Made by a program: the position numbers and the translations under genes
Notes under the pieces: generated by a model
Told to the model about the DNA's origin: nothing
Database searches by the model: none
What the model saw: only the letters and a program-made list of their open reading frames with translations
NCBI GenBank assembly: GCA_036946625.1
Contig: JAQIIU010000003.1
Location: 1,241,001 to 1,305,000 of the forward strand
Origin: Methylorubrum populi
GTDB lineage: Bacteria > Pseudomonadota > Alphaproteobacteria > Rhizobiales > Beijerinckiaceae
DNA: 64,000 bases
Direction of reading: 5' to 3'
Shown here: piece by piece, positions 37,525-45,877 of the stretch
How positions within the stretch are numbered: the stretch's first letter is position 1
How the letters are laid out: each line of letters opens with the position of its first letter

Positions 37525-37614
37525 CGAAGCCGCTTGAGCGGCTTCGCGGCGCGAAGGGACACGACCAAGAGCGCCGCGCGGAGCGGGCTTCTCAGGACCC
37601 TGGTCCTGAGAAGC
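37525..37614. repeat. Two perfect palindromes upstream of ccmC
   Basis: The first is CGAAGCCGCT-TG-AGCGGCTTCG (37525-37546). The second is GCTTCTCAGGACC-CT-GGTCCTGAGAAGC (37587-37614). Both are perfect, with 2-base centres, and lie in the 414-bp gap between the transglutaminase and ccmC. Neither has a T-run. Confidence 0.65.
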
Positions 37615-37644
37615 ATCGAGCGGAGTGAAACCCAAGGGGCCGAG

Positions 37645-37719
37645 ATGTCCGCGGAGGCGGGCGCCGGCGACTGAGGCCAGCCAAGAAAACCAGGGCCATC
37701 GCTTGAAGCGATGGCCCTG
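37645..37719. repeat. Dispersed intergenic repeat, family R4 copy a
   Basis: It begins ATGTCCGCGGAGGCGGGCGC and continues CGGCGACTGAGGCC. It ends in a perfect 14-bp hairpin (CAGGGCCATCGCTT / AAGCGATGGCCCTG, 1-base centre). An inverted relative lies at about 61346-61418, with nearly the same TGTCCGCGGAGGCGGGCGC core and a similar terminal hairpin. Confidence 0.65.
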
Positions 37720-37775
37720 ACGGGACGCTGGCGCGCATTGCTGCTGCGGCGCACTCGGCGCTATGAAAGAATCCC

Positions 37776-38582
37776 ATGTGGACCGCTCTCTGGAACCGCC
37801 TCGCCCATCCGGGCCACTTCCTGCGCTGGTCGGGCGCGGCCCTGCCCTGGCTCGCCGCGGCATCGGCCCTGCTGATCGCCGTCGGACTCTATCTGGCCCT
37901 CTTCGTGGTGCCGCCCGACTATCAGCAGGGCGAGACCGTGCGGATCATGTACGTGCACGTCCCCGCCGCGATCCTCGGCATGGGCTTCTACGGGGCGATG
38001 ACGCTCTCGGCGATCGGCACGCTCGTGTGGCGCCATCCGCTCGCCGACGTGTCGCAACGCGCCGCGGCACCGATCGGGGCGGCCTTCACCCTGATCTGCC
38101 TCGTCACCGGCTCGCTCTGGGGCAAGCCGATGTGGGGCACCTACTGGGTGTGGGACGCGCGCCTGACCTCGATGCTGGTGCTGTTCCTGATCTATTGCGG
38201 CATCATCGCCCTGTGGCGGACCATCGAGGATCCGAGCCGGGCGGCCCGGGCGGTCTCGATCCTGACGCTGGTCGGCGCGGTGAACCTGCCGATCATCAAG
38301 TTCTCGGTGAACTGGTGGTCGACGCTGCACCAGCCGGCCTCGATCCTGCGCATGGGCGGCTCGTCGATCGATTCTTCGATGCTCTATCCGTTGCTCGAAA
38401 TGGTGCTGGCGATGACGCTCCTCGGCGTCACCCTGCATCTCCAGGCGATGCGCACGGAAATCTACCGCCGCCGGGTGCGCACGCTGCTGATCCGGCAGGC
38501 CGAGCGGCTCGATGCCGGCGCTCAGAGCGCGGCCCGCGTCACCCGGGTGGCCACGGGCGTTCCCGTGGGCCAAGCGATCTAG
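37776..38582 (+). CDS. ccmC: Cytochrome c maturation protein CcmC (heme handling)
   Basis: The 268-residue membrane protein passes heme to CcmE for cytochrome c assembly. Six helices are visible. The heme-handling Trp-rich motif is WGKPMWGTYWVWDARLTS (residues 115-132). The flanking histidines are H61 in MYVHVPAAILG and the one in WWSTLHQPASI near residue 185. The stop codon TAG (38580-38582) is shared with the start of an R1 repeat. ccmD and ccmG follow; ccmA and ccmB are not in the window. Confidence 0.96.
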   Translation: MWTALWNRLAHPGHFLRWSGAALPWLAAASALLIAVGLYLALFVVPPDYQQGETVRIMYVHVPAAILGMGFYGAMTLSAIGTLVWRHPLADVSQRAAAPIGAAFTLICLVTGSLWGKPMWGTYWVWDARLTSMLVLFLIYCGIIALWRTIEDPSRAARAVSILTLVGAVNLPIIKFSVNWWSTLHQPASILRMGGSSIDSSMLYPLLEMVLAMTLLGVTLHLQAMRTEIYRRRVRTLLIRQAERLDAGAQSAARVTRVATGVPVGQAI

Positions 38583-38657
38583 AGCCTCGTCCCGAAAGGT
38601 GGCGGCCGGCTTGTCTGAAAAGACGGTGCACAATCAGAAACCGAGAGCCATCCGAGC
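38579..38657. repeat. Dispersed intergenic repeat, family R1 copy d
   Basis: It reads CTAGAGCCTCGTCCCGAAAG, GTGGCGGCCGGC, then TCTGAAAAGACGGTGCACAA, TCAGAAACCGAGAGCC. The order is the same as in copies b and e. The ccmC stop codon lies in its first bases, and ccmD starts 8 bp after its end. Confidence 0.75.
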
Positions 38658-38665
38658 GGAGCGTC

Positions 38666-38818
38666 ATGGACTTTGGACCCTACACCGCCTTCATCGCCGG
38701 CTCCTACGGCTTCGCCGCGCTGGTGCTCGGTGCCCTGATCGTCAACGGCTGGTGGGATGGGCGGGTGCAGCGCCGGGCGCTGGCCGAGCTTCAGGACGAG
38801 CGGGGAGCGCGCCCGTGA
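38666..38818 (+). CDS. ccmD: Heme exporter protein CcmD
   Basis: This 50-residue single-helix membrane protein stabilises the CcmABC-CcmE complex. It reads MDFGPYTAFIAGSYGFAALV, then LGALIVNGWWDGR, and ends in a basic, helical tail. The opening G-x-Y-x-x-F-(I/V)-x-x-(S/A)-Y is the CcmD mark. It lies between ccmC and ccmG. Its stop overlaps the ccmG start (GTGA), so translation is coupled. Confidence 0.9.
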   Translation: MDFGPYTAFIAGSYGFAALVLGALIVNGWWDGRVQRRALAELQDERGARP

Positions 38819-39420
38819 GCGCGCCGTCGCCCGAGCTCCAGGGGCGTCCGCGCCGCTCGCTCCTCGTGCTGCTGCCGGTTCTCGTCTTCGCGGTGCTGGC
38901 CGTCGCCTTCCTCGTTCGCCTGCGCTCGGGCGCGGACCCGCAGGCGCTGCCCTCGGCCCTGATCGGCAAGCCGCTGCCTGCCTTCGCTCTCGGGCCGGTC
39001 GCGGGCCTTCAGACGGACGGAAAGCCGGTGCCGGGCCTGGCGAGCGCCGACCTGAAGGGGCAGGTGACGGTCCTCAACGTCTTCGCCTCGTGGTGCGCAC
39101 CCTGCCAGATCGAGCACCCGATGCTGATGCGTCTGTCGCAGGAGCCCGGAATCCGGCTGGTCGGCATCGATTACAAGGATCCGGGCGAGGCCGGCCGGCG
39201 CTGGCTCGAGCGCCACGGCCTGCCGTTTTCCGCGGTCGGCGCCGACACCAGCGGCCGCGCCGGCATCGATCTCGGCGTCTACGGCGTGCCGGAGACCTTC
39301 ATCGTCGGCCCCGACGGCGTGATCCGCGACAAGCTCGTCGGCATCCTGACGCCGGAAAACTACGCCAGCGTCCTGGAGCGCATCCGCGCCGCCGGCCGGG
39401 CCGCGGCCGTGACGAACTGA
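38815..39420 (+). CDS. ccmG: Thiol:disulfide interchange protein CcmG/DsbE
   Basis: The 201-residue membrane-anchored periplasmic thioredoxin keeps apocytochrome c cysteines reduced. The N-terminal anchor is SLLVLLPVLVFAVLAVAFLV (residues 15-34). The active site is ASWCAPCQIEHP (C94, C97). The cis-Pro region is VYGVPETFIVGPDG. The start is GTG at 38815, overlapping the ccmD stop by four bases. Confidence 0.95.
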   Translation: MSAPSPELQGRPRRSLLVLLPVLVFAVLAVAFLVRLRSGADPQALPSALIGKPLPAFALGPVAGLQTDGKPVPGLASADLKGQVTVLNVFASWCAPCQIEHPMLMRLSQEPGIRLVGIDYKDPGEAGRRWLERHGLPFSAVGADTSGRAGIDLGVYGVPETFIVGPDGVIRDKLVGILTPENYASVLERIRAAGRAAAVTN

Positions 39421-39541
39421 CTGGAGCGACCGCCCGCGCTTGGAAACCCGGGATCGGAGGCGTATGCAGCCGGGGCCGGCCTGAAGCCGTTCCAAGGTGG
39501 AGAGCCAAGGCATCCGGCTGAAACCACGATCAAAGAGCGCC

Positions 39542-40285
39542 ATGCGGATCGGGTTGTTCGTCCCCTGCTACGTCGATGCCTTCGAGCCGGAGGTCGGCAT
39601 CGCCACGCTGGAACTGCTGGAGCGCTTCGGCCTCACCGTCGAATACCCCTACGACCAGACCTGCTGCGGCCAGCCGATGACCAATACCGGCTGCCACGGC
39701 GAGGCCGCCGCCACCGAGGCGCTGTTCGTCAAGAACTTTTCGGGGTTCGACTACGTCGTCGCCCCGTCCGGCTCCTGCGTGCATCAGGTGCGCGAGCATC
39801 TCACCGCCATCCCGCAGACCGACGAGGTCAAGGCGGTGCGTTCCAAGACCTATGAGCTGGTCGAGTTCCTGCACGACGTGCTCAGGATCGAGGCGCTGCC
39901 CTGGGCCGCGTTCCCGCACAAGGTCGCCTACCACTCGAACTGCAACGCGCTGCGCGGCATCGGCCACGCCCGGCCGACCGAGCTGAACCGGCCGTTCTTC
40001 TCCAAGCCCCTCAGCCTCCTGAAGAAGGTGAAGGGTCTGGAGATCGTCGATCTCACCCGGCCCGACGAGTGCTGCGGTTTCGGCGGCACCTTCTCGGTGT
40101 TCGAGCCCGCGGTCTCGGCCAAGATGGGCTACGACAAGGTGACGGATCAGGCCCGTGCCGGCGCCGCGTACGTCGTTTCGGCCGATTCCTCCTGCCTGAT
40201 GCACCAGAAGGGCTGCGCCGAGCGCCTCGGCGTGCCGCTGAAATACATCCACATCGCCCAGGTGCTGAACGGAGCCGCCGCATGA
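39542..40285 (+). CDS. lutA: L-lactate oxidation Fe-S protein LutA-like (CCG domains)
   Basis: The 247-residue protein has two CCG domains (cysteine-rich modules CX31-38CCGX33-34CXXC). They are marked by FVPCYVDAFEP...QTCCGQPM and by SNCNALRG...DECCGFGGTFSV. With LutB and LutC it is expected to oxidise L-lactate to pyruvate. The ATG at 39542 starts MRIGLFVPCY. Its stop overlaps the lutB start (ATGA). The operon order lutA-lutB-lutC is the classical one. Confidence 0.92.
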   Translation: MRIGLFVPCYVDAFEPEVGIATLELLERFGLTVEYPYDQTCCGQPMTNTGCHGEAAATEALFVKNFSGFDYVVAPSGSCVHQVREHLTAIPQTDEVKAVRSKTYELVEFLHDVLRIEALPWAAFPHKVAYHSNCNALRGIGHARPTELNRPFFSKPLSLLKKVKGLEIVDLTRPDECCGFGGTFSVFEPAVSAKMGYDKVTDQARAGAAYVVSADSSCLMHQKGCAERLGVPLKYIHIAQVLNGAAA

Positions 40286-41856
40286 GCGCCGACGACCTGA
40301 CCCCGCGCCGGACCGGGGACGTGCTCCACCGCGAGGTGCGGGCTCCCTCCGACGAGAGCGAGCGCGGCCCCGGCGGCGAGCGCCTGCAGCACGCGGAAGC
40401 CGCCTCGAAGCCGATCCGCGCCGACGCCCCGCGCGAGCCGCAGCCCCGCGGCGCGCGGGTGCGCGGCAACCGGCCGATCGATCAGGCGGAAGCCGCCGAG
40501 CGCTTCCTCGCCGCGCCGATGCACCAGAAGGCCCATGACGAGCGCCTGTGGGACGTGCGCCGCAAGCGCGATGTCGCCGCCCACGGCATTCCGGAGTGGG
40601 AGGAACTGCGCGAACTCGCCTCGCGGATCAAGACGCACACGCTGACCCATCTCGACCGCTACCTCGAACAGTTCGAGGCGGCGGCCGAGGCCAACGGCGT
40701 CCACGTCCACTGGGCCGAGGACGGGGCGGCCCACAACCGCATCGTCCTCGACATCCTGAAGCGGCACGGCGCCAGGTCGCTGGTGAAGTCGAAGTCGATG
40801 CTGACCGAGGAGTGCGGCTTCCGTCACTTCATGGCGGCCCACGACATCGACGTGATCGAGACCGATCTCGGCGAGCGCATCCAGCAGCTCGACGAGGAGG
40901 AGCCGAGCCACGTGGTGATGCCGGCGGTCCACAAGACCCGCCTCGACGTCGCCGACGTGTTCGCCAGGACGCTCGGCACCGACCCCGACAACGACGATGC
41001 CCACTATCTCGCCGAGAGCCAGCGCGAGACGACGCGCCCGCTGATCCTCAAGGCCGATGCCGGGCTCACCGGCTGCAACTTCGCCATCGCCGAGACCGGC
41101 ACGGTGGTCACCTGCACCAACGAGGGCAATGCCGACCTGTCGGGCAACGTCCCGCCGCTGCAGATCCACTCGATCGGCATCGAGAAGCTGCTTCCCCGCG
41201 TCGAGCATCTCGGCGTGTTCATCCGGCTCCTCTCGCGCTCGGCGCTCGGTTCGCCGATCACCCAGTACACCTCGCATTTCCGCAAACCGCGGACCGGCTC
41301 GGAAATGCACTTCGTGCTGGTCGACAACGGCCGCTCCGAGCGGCTGGCGATGGAGGAGTTCTGGACCTCGCTCAAATGCATCCGCTGCGGCGCCTGCATG
41401 AACACCTGCCCGGTCTACCGGCGCTCGGGCGGCCTCTCCTACGGCGCGACCTATTCCGGCCCGATCGGGCTCATCATCGATCCGACCTTCGACAAGCGGA
41501 AATATTCGACCCTGCCGTTCTCCTCGACCATGAACGGCTCCTGCACCAATGTCTGCCCGGTGAAGATCAACATCCACGAGCAGATCTTCGCTTGGCGCAG
41601 GGTCCTGGCCGAGGAGCACCGGATCCCGCTCCTGAAGCAGGGCATGATGAAGGCCGCCGGCGCCGTGCTGAGCCGGCCCGCCGCCTACCGCGCCGCGATC
41701 CAGACCGCCGATTCCGCGCTGCGCGTGCTGCCGCGCTTCGCCGTCTACAACCCGGCCAACACCTGGGGGAAGAAGCGCGAGATGCCCCACGCTCCGCGCC
41801 AGAGCTTCCACGCGTGGTACCGGCAGAACCGCATGAAGAAGGAGACGGACGCGTGA
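40282..41856 (+). CDS. lutB: L-lactate oxidation iron-sulfur protein LutB-like
   Basis: The product has 524 residues. The large N-terminal LUD domain includes SKSMLTEECGFRHFM and the segment TGCNFAIAETGTVVTCTNEG. Two ferredoxin-type clusters follow (CIRCGACMNTCPVYR near 375 and GSCTNVCPVKI near 425). The first 55 residues, rich in Arg and Glu, exceed the usual LutB start. The gene overlaps lutA and lutC by four bases each (ATGA and GTGA), so the three are translated as a unit. Confidence 0.92.
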   Translation: MSADDLTPRRTGDVLHREVRAPSDESERGPGGERLQHAEAASKPIRADAPREPQPRGARVRGNRPIDQAEAAERFLAAPMHQKAHDERLWDVRRKRDVAAHGIPEWEELRELASRIKTHTLTHLDRYLEQFEAAAEANGVHVHWAEDGAAHNRIVLDILKRHGARSLVKSKSMLTEECGFRHFMAAHDIDVIETDLGERIQQLDEEEPSHVVMPAVHKTRLDVADVFARTLGTDPDNDDAHYLAESQRETTRPLILKADAGLTGCNFAIAETGTVVTCTNEGNADLSGNVPPLQIHSIGIEKLLPRVEHLGVFIRLLSRSALGSPITQYTSHFRKPRTGSEMHFVLVDNGRSERLAMEEFWTSLKCIRCGACMNTCPVYRRSGGLSYGATYSGPIGLIIDPTFDKRKYSTLPFSSTMNGSCTNVCPVKINIHEQIFAWRRVLAEEHRIPLLKQGMMKAAGAVLSRPAAYRAAIQTADSALRVLPRFAVYNPANTWGKKREMPHAPRQSFHAWYRQNRMKKETDA

Positions 41857-42458
41857 GCGCCCGCGACGCCATTCTCACCCGGCTGCGCGCCAACCGGCCG
41901 GCCGGCGACTTCCCGCTGCCCGAAGTGCCGACCTTCGCGCCCCTGGTCGGAGACGATCTCGTCGCCGGGTTCTCCGAGCGCCTGGGCAGGATGGGCGGCC
42001 GGGTCGAGCGGGCGGGTGGGCCGGCCGACCCGTTCGCGCCGGTGCGCCCGCGGCTGGACCGGGCGACGGTGATCGCCTCGGCGGTACCGGAGTTTTCCGG
42101 CAACCGCGATCTCGCCACGGTCCGCAAGCCCGCCGATCTCGCCGATGTCGACGCCGCGGTGGTGCGCGCCCGCTTCGGCGTGGCCGAGACCGGCTCGGTC
42201 CTGTTCACGGAAGGCGATCTGATCGTGAACGCGGTCGCCTATCTCGCCCAGCACCTGATCGTGCTGCTCGATCCCGCGGATATCGTCGTCGACATCCAGG
42301 CGGCCTACCGCCGTTCGGAGTTCGGGCAGGCCGCCTACGCCGTGCTGCACACCGGTCCCTCGGCGACCGCCGACATCGAGGGCGTCTTGATCCACGGGGC
42401 GCAGGGCGTGCGCTCGCTCACCGTGCTTCTGCTGCCGCGCAAGGAACGGGCTGCCTGA
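41853..42458 (+). CDS. lutC: LUD domain protein LutC-like
   Basis: The 201-residue third component of the lactate oxidation complex starts at GTG 41853 (VSARDAILTRLRANRP). The LUD pattern is RFGVAETGSVLFTEGDLIVN, followed by the C-terminal GPSATADIEGVLIHGAQGVR, where GPS-(x)-TADIE is diagnostic. It overlaps lutB by four bases. Confidence 0.92.
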   Translation: MSARDAILTRLRANRPAGDFPLPEVPTFAPLVGDDLVAGFSERLGRMGGRVERAGGPADPFAPVRPRLDRATVIASAVPEFSGNRDLATVRKPADLADVDAAVVRARFGVAETGSVLFTEGDLIVNAVAYLAQHLIVLLDPADIVVDIQAAYRRSEFGQAAYAVLHTGPSATADIEGVLIHGAQGVRSLTVLLLPRKERAA

Positions 42459-42546
42459 GCGCGGAGCCGGACGGCTGTCCGCGCGTTTGCGGCGCAATGC
42501 CCCGCGCGACCGGGGCTTTCTCCCCTGCGAAATCCGGAGCCGTCCC

Positions 42547-42750
42547 GTGCGATTCAAGCTCGGCCGCAGCCTTGCCTGCGAGGTCAAGGCGCCCACCACC
42601 TTCATCTTCAACGCCGAGGTCGCGCGACCGTGCAGTCTCGACGTGATCGACGGGACCCTGACGCTGGCGCCCGATCTCGAGCGCCGCGTCTCCGTCTCTC
42701 CCAACCTCGGGAACTGCTATCTCGGCGTCAACGTTGGGCCGGCCTCCTGA
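42547..42750 (+). pseudogene. N-terminal fragment of a transglutaminase-family protein
   Basis: This 67-residue frame starts at GTG 42547 (VRFKLGRSLACEVKAPTTFI) and continues FNAEVARPCSLDVIDG and LTLAPDLERRV. The pattern, a beta-rich APTTFIFN-EVAR opening, matches how one group of bacterial transglutaminase-like proteins starts. The catalytic core is missing, and the frame ends at 42750. I read it as a truncated relic; a genuine 67-residue protein is possible. The gap to rplM after it holds no further part. Confidence 0.45.
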
Positions 42751-43167
42751 AGACTCGCTGTGCCGAACCGAGTTCGGAGCCTCGAGTTTGCAGGCGGATA
42801 CCGACCCGAATCCGAAATTTTTTGCAAGGATGTCGGATGAAACGGCACGATAGCGCGTCGAAGATATGTTCAGGTTGAGACTGGACGAATCTCCAAACTC
42901 CACCCGCCCGGCCTCGCCGCGGCGGGTTCTTCCTTATCCGGCCGCGGCAGATTCCCGGAAGGCGGCGACGGTTTCCGAAACGGGGTATGCGGTATTGAAA
43001 TACCGCAAAACCGAACCCGTTCGCATCATTGCGCTTTTCGCGATCAACGGCCGCAACCGCGTCTTGACGCGGGGGCGAATCCCCCGTAGTGACCCTCCCG
43101 CACGCCGCTGCGTCCTCACCGACGCGGCGGCGCCTTGTTTCAAACGTCACCGGCACGGGAATCGGCC
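42751..43167. other. Leader region of rplM-rpsI
   Basis: These 417 bp are richer in A and T than the flanks (GAATCCGAAATTTTTTGC, TTTCCGAAACGGGGTATGCG, GGTATTGAAATACCGC). The palindrome GCGGTATT-G-AAATACCGC at about 42989 is a possible protein or L13 autoregulatory site. No gene is supported here. Confidence 0.4.
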
Positions 43168-43629
43168 ATGAAGACCACTTCGCTGAAGCCCGCCGACGTC
43201 GACAAGAAGTGGGTCGTGATCGATGCCGAGGGCCTTGTCGTGGGCCGTCTCGCTTCGATCGTGGCGATGCGCCTGCGCGGCAAGCACAAGGCCGCCTACA
43301 CGCCCCACGTCGATTGCGGCGACAACGTCATCGTCATCAACGCGGACAAGGTGAAGTTCACCGGCCGCAAGTACGACCAGAAGGTCTACTACCACCACAC
43401 GGGCTATCCGGGCGGCATCAAGGAGCGCTCGGCCAAGTTCATCCTCGAGGGCCGGTTCCCCGAGCGCGTGGTCGAGAAGGCCGTCGAGCGCATGCTGCCC
43501 CGCGGCCCGCTCTTCCGCCAGATCCTCGGGAACCTGCGCGTCTACAAGGGCGCCGAGCATCCCCACGAGGCCCAGCAGCCGCAGGCGCTCGACGTCGGCT
43601 CCCTCAACCGTAAGAACGTGAGCGCTTGA
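43168..43629 (+). CDS. rplM: 50S ribosomal protein L13
   Basis: This 153-residue early-assembly protein of the large subunit starts [20 protein letters not shown]. Family marks are [38 protein letters not shown] and [20 protein letters not shown]. The ATG at 43168 is chosen. rpsI starts 2 bp after its stop, the usual pairing. Confidence 0.98.
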   Translation: MKTTSLKPADVDKKWVVIDAEGLVVGRLASIVAMRLRGKHKAAYTPHVDCGDNVIVINADKVKFTGRKYDQKVYYHHTGYPGGIKERSAKFILEGRFPERVVEKAVERMLPRGPLFRQILGNLRVYKGAEHPHEAQQPQALDVGSLNRKNVSA

Positions 43630-43631
43630 TC

Positions 43632-44117
43632 ATGGCGACCCTTCAGTCCCTCGCCGATCTCAATCGGGCGAACACCCAGACCAGCAATCCCGAGAACGAG
43701 GCGCCCGTCCACGTTCAGAAGCTGGACGCCCAGGGCCGCGCCTACGCCACCGGCAAGCGCAAGGACGCGGTCGCGCGCGTCTGGATCAAGCCGGGCAACG
43801 GCACCGTCGTGGTCAACGGCCGCCCGGTCGAGACCTACTTCGCCCGCCCGGTGCTGCGCATGATCCTGCGCCAGCCGCTGGAGATCGCCGGCCGCGTCGA
43901 CCAGTACGACATCACCGTCACGGTGAAGGGCGGCGGCCTGTCCGGTCAGGCCGGCGCCGTGCGCCATGGCCTGTCCAAGGCCCTGACCTACTACGAGCCG
44001 GAACTGCGCGCGCCGCTCAAGCGCGAGGGCTTCCTGACCCGCGACCCGCGCGTCGTGGAACGCAAGAAGTACGGCCGCAAGAAGGCCCGCCGCAGCTTCC
44101 AGTTCTCGAAACGCTAG
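43632..44117 (+). CDS. rpsI: 30S ribosomal protein S9
   Basis: This 161-residue small-subunit protein reaches the P-site tRNA with its C-terminal tail. Its ends are diagnostic: [20 protein letters not shown] near residue 36 and the terminal [17 protein letters not shown]. The alphaproteobacterial N-terminal extension of about 30 residues is present. The stop codon TAG is shared with an R1 repeat. Confidence 0.98.
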   Translation: MATLQSLADLNRANTQTSNPENEAPVHVQKLDAQGRAYATGKRKDAVARVWIKPGNGTVVVNGRPVETYFARPVLRMILRQPLEIAGRVDQYDITVTVKGGGLSGQAGAVRHGLSKALTYYEPELRAPLKREGFLTRDPRVVERKKYGRKKARRSFQFSKR

Positions 44118-44195
44118 AGCATCGTCCCGAAAGGTGGCTGCCGGCTTTCGGAAGAAGACGATGCAAAATCAAAAACCGAGAGCATCGTCTCGGAT
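44115..44195. repeat. Dispersed intergenic repeat, family R1 copy e
   Basis: It reads TAGAGCATCGTCCCGAAAGG, TGGCTGCCGGCTTTCGG, AAGAAGACGATGCAAAATCA and AAAACCGAGAGCATCGTC. The first and last parts are direct copies of GAGCATCGTC. This is the clearest copy and a good reference for the family. Confidence 0.8.
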
Positions 44196-44264
44196 CATCG
44201 TGCGAAGGGCGGGGCCGCGAGGCTCCGCCCTTTCTTGCTTTCGGGCCCGACGCGAGGTCGCCGC

Positions 44265-44636
44265 ATGACCAAGGGAGAGCCCCGGCCCAGCGCCGTCCCG
44301 TCGTGGGACCGCCGCGCCATGGTCGCCGAGGCGCTGGCCCGGCTCGCGCCGCGCCTGCCCGATTTCGAGGCGGAGGCGGTGCTCGACCGGGCGATGCGCA
44401 GCCCCGGCCTGCGCGGCGCGATGCCCGAGAACGCGGCGTGGCTCGCTCTGACGGCCTTCGCCCGGCACGCCTTCACCGAGTACGACGACCTGCTCGACGA
44501 GGGCTACGACCGCGACAGCGCCCGCCACTTCGTGCTCGACGACATCAACGCGGTGCTGGCCCAGTGGGGCTGCCGCCGGCGCGTCTCCGAAGAGGCGCAG
44601 ACCGATCCGGCGGAGAACGATGTCCCGGAAGCGTGA
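44265..44636 (+). CDS. DUF2293 domain-containing protein
   Basis: The 123-residue protein has the pattern of the DUF2293 family: LDRAMRSPGLRGAMPENAAW, then LALTAFARHAFTEYDDLLDE, GYDRDSARHFVLDDINAVLA and QWGC. The R/A-H-x-x-T-x-Y-D-x-L-L core is typical. The function is unknown. The ATG at 44265 is used. The Mop protein gene follows 83 bp later on the same strand. Confidence 0.75.
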   Translation: MTKGEPRPSAVPSWDRRAMVAEALARLAPRLPDFEAEAVLDRAMRSPGLRGAMPENAAWLALTAFARHAFTEYDDLLDEGYDRDSARHFVLDDINAVLAQWGCRRRVSEEAQTDPAENDVPEA

Positions 44637-44719
44637 GGGGAGAGCGGGTCGCCGACGCTTGCCGCCCAGGCATGGCTGGGGCAGGGAGAGCCCGATCCGC
44701 CAACGGAGGAAGCCGATCC

Positions 44720-44929
44720 ATGAAGCTCAGTGCACGCAACGTCCTGAAGGGCAAGGTCGTCTCGGTCGAGAAGGGCGCGACCACGGCGCATGTGAAGATC
44801 GAGATCGCCAGCGGTCAGGTCGTCACCTCGGCCATCACCAACGAGTCGGTCGATGCGCTCGGCCTCAAGGTCGGCGGCGAGGCCTATGCCGTGATCAAGA
44901 GCTCCGACGTCATCATCGCCGTCGACTGA
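44720..44929 (+). CDS. Molybdopterin/molybdate-binding protein, single Mop (TOBE) domain
   Basis: This 69-residue molbindin-like protein is MKLSARNVLKGKVVSVEKGA, then TTAHVKIEIASGQVVTSAIT, and ends YAVIKSSDVIIAVD. That is one complete Mop domain, which assembles as hexamers and stores molybdate. CGGAGGA at 44704-44710 is a good ribosome site. Its last 17 bases overlap the end of the convergent epimerase gene. Molybdate storage would suit molybdenum enzymes such as formate dehydrogenase, not seen in this window. Confidence 0.92.
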   Translation: MKLSARNVLKGKVVSVEKGATTAHVKIEIASGQVVTSAITNESVDALGLKVGGEAYAVIKSSDVIIAVD

Positions 44930-45827
44930 TCCCCGTCGCAGGACGGTCCTCACCTTCGATCGCCAGCGCGATCCCGTGCCGGGCGGCCTCGCCCGGCGCC
45001 AGCAGACGCTGCGAATCGCGCTGCGCCAGTTCGCCGTCGAAGCCGGCCCAATCGGCGTGACCGGTCCAGGCTTCCAGCGACAGGAACGGTGCCGTCGGCT
45101 TGGTCCAGACGGCGAGGTGGGGGAAATCCTCCACCCGCATGGCGATGGCGCGGCCGTTCGGCGCCACGAAGCGCATCGCCCGGCTCTTCGCGTTCAGGAA
45201 GACCAGTGCCTCGGTGAACAGGTCGGGATCGAGGTCGAGGCGCGCTCCGTCGAGAGGCAGCTCGCGCTCGCCGCGAACCAGCAGGCCGCCGGCCCCGACC
45301 TCGGGCACGAAAGGCCGTTCCGCCGCCTCGAACAGCACCGCGTACCCGCCCCCGGCCCGCCGCTCGCCCCCGGCGAAGGGCCAGGGAAAAGCGGGATGGA
45401 AGCCGAGCGCGTAGGGCAGGGGGGCGTCCCCCGGATTCTCGATCCGGATCGCGAAGGCGAGGTTTTTCGCGCAGATCGCGACATCGATCGTCAGCCGGAA
45501 CGGAAACGGATAGTGCGCCCGCGTCGCTTCGCTGTCGGAGAGACACAGGCTGACCGCCGCGTCGTCCCGTGAGACGACGGAGAAGGGCAGGTCGCGGGCA
45601 AAACCGTGCTGGGCCATCGGGTAGCGCCGGCCATCCACTCGGACGCCGCCGCCGCCGGAGGCGCCGACCACCGGGAAGAGCCAGGGCGCGTGCCGGTTCC
45701 AGTGCTCCGGGGCGCCGCTCCAGAGGTATTCGCGTCCCTCGACCTGCCAGGAGACCGGCTCGGCCCCGTCGAGCGCGATCCGCGCCGTGCTGCCGTCCTG
45801 TGCCCGGATCTCGATCGTCTCGGCCAT
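44913..45827 (-). CDS. Aldose 1-epimerase family protein (galactose mutarotase fold)
   Basis: The 304-residue protein has a beta-sandwich of the LacX/YeaD-like group: EPVSWQVEGREYLWSGAPEH, WNRHAPWLFPVVG, MAQHGFARDLPF and NPGDAPLPYALGFHPAFPWP. The His in QHGFARD and the one in GFHPAF are the expected catalytic and binding residues. The sugar substrate is not known. It is convergent with the Mop gene (17-bp overlap) and 50 bp from the ABC exporter gene on the same strand. Confidence 0.87.
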   Translation of the reverse strand: MAETIEIRAQDGSTARIALDGAEPVSWQVEGREYLWSGAPEHWNRHAPWLFPVVGASGGGGVRVDGRRYPMAQHGFARDLPFSVVSRDDAAVSLCLSDSEATRAHYPFPFRLTIDVAICAKNLAFAIRIENPGDAPLPYALGFHPAFPWPFAGGERRAGGGYAVLFEAAERPFVPEVGAGGLLVRGERELPLDGARLDLDPDLFTEALVFLNAKSRAMRFVAPNGRAIAMRVEDFPHLAVWTKPTAPFLSLEAWTGHADWAGFDGELAQRDSQRLLAPGEAARHGIALAIEGEDRPATGISRRR

Positions 45828-45877
45828 GTCCGCACCTGTTCCGTCGCAGGATCGATAGCTTGGCCGGGACGGTCCCG

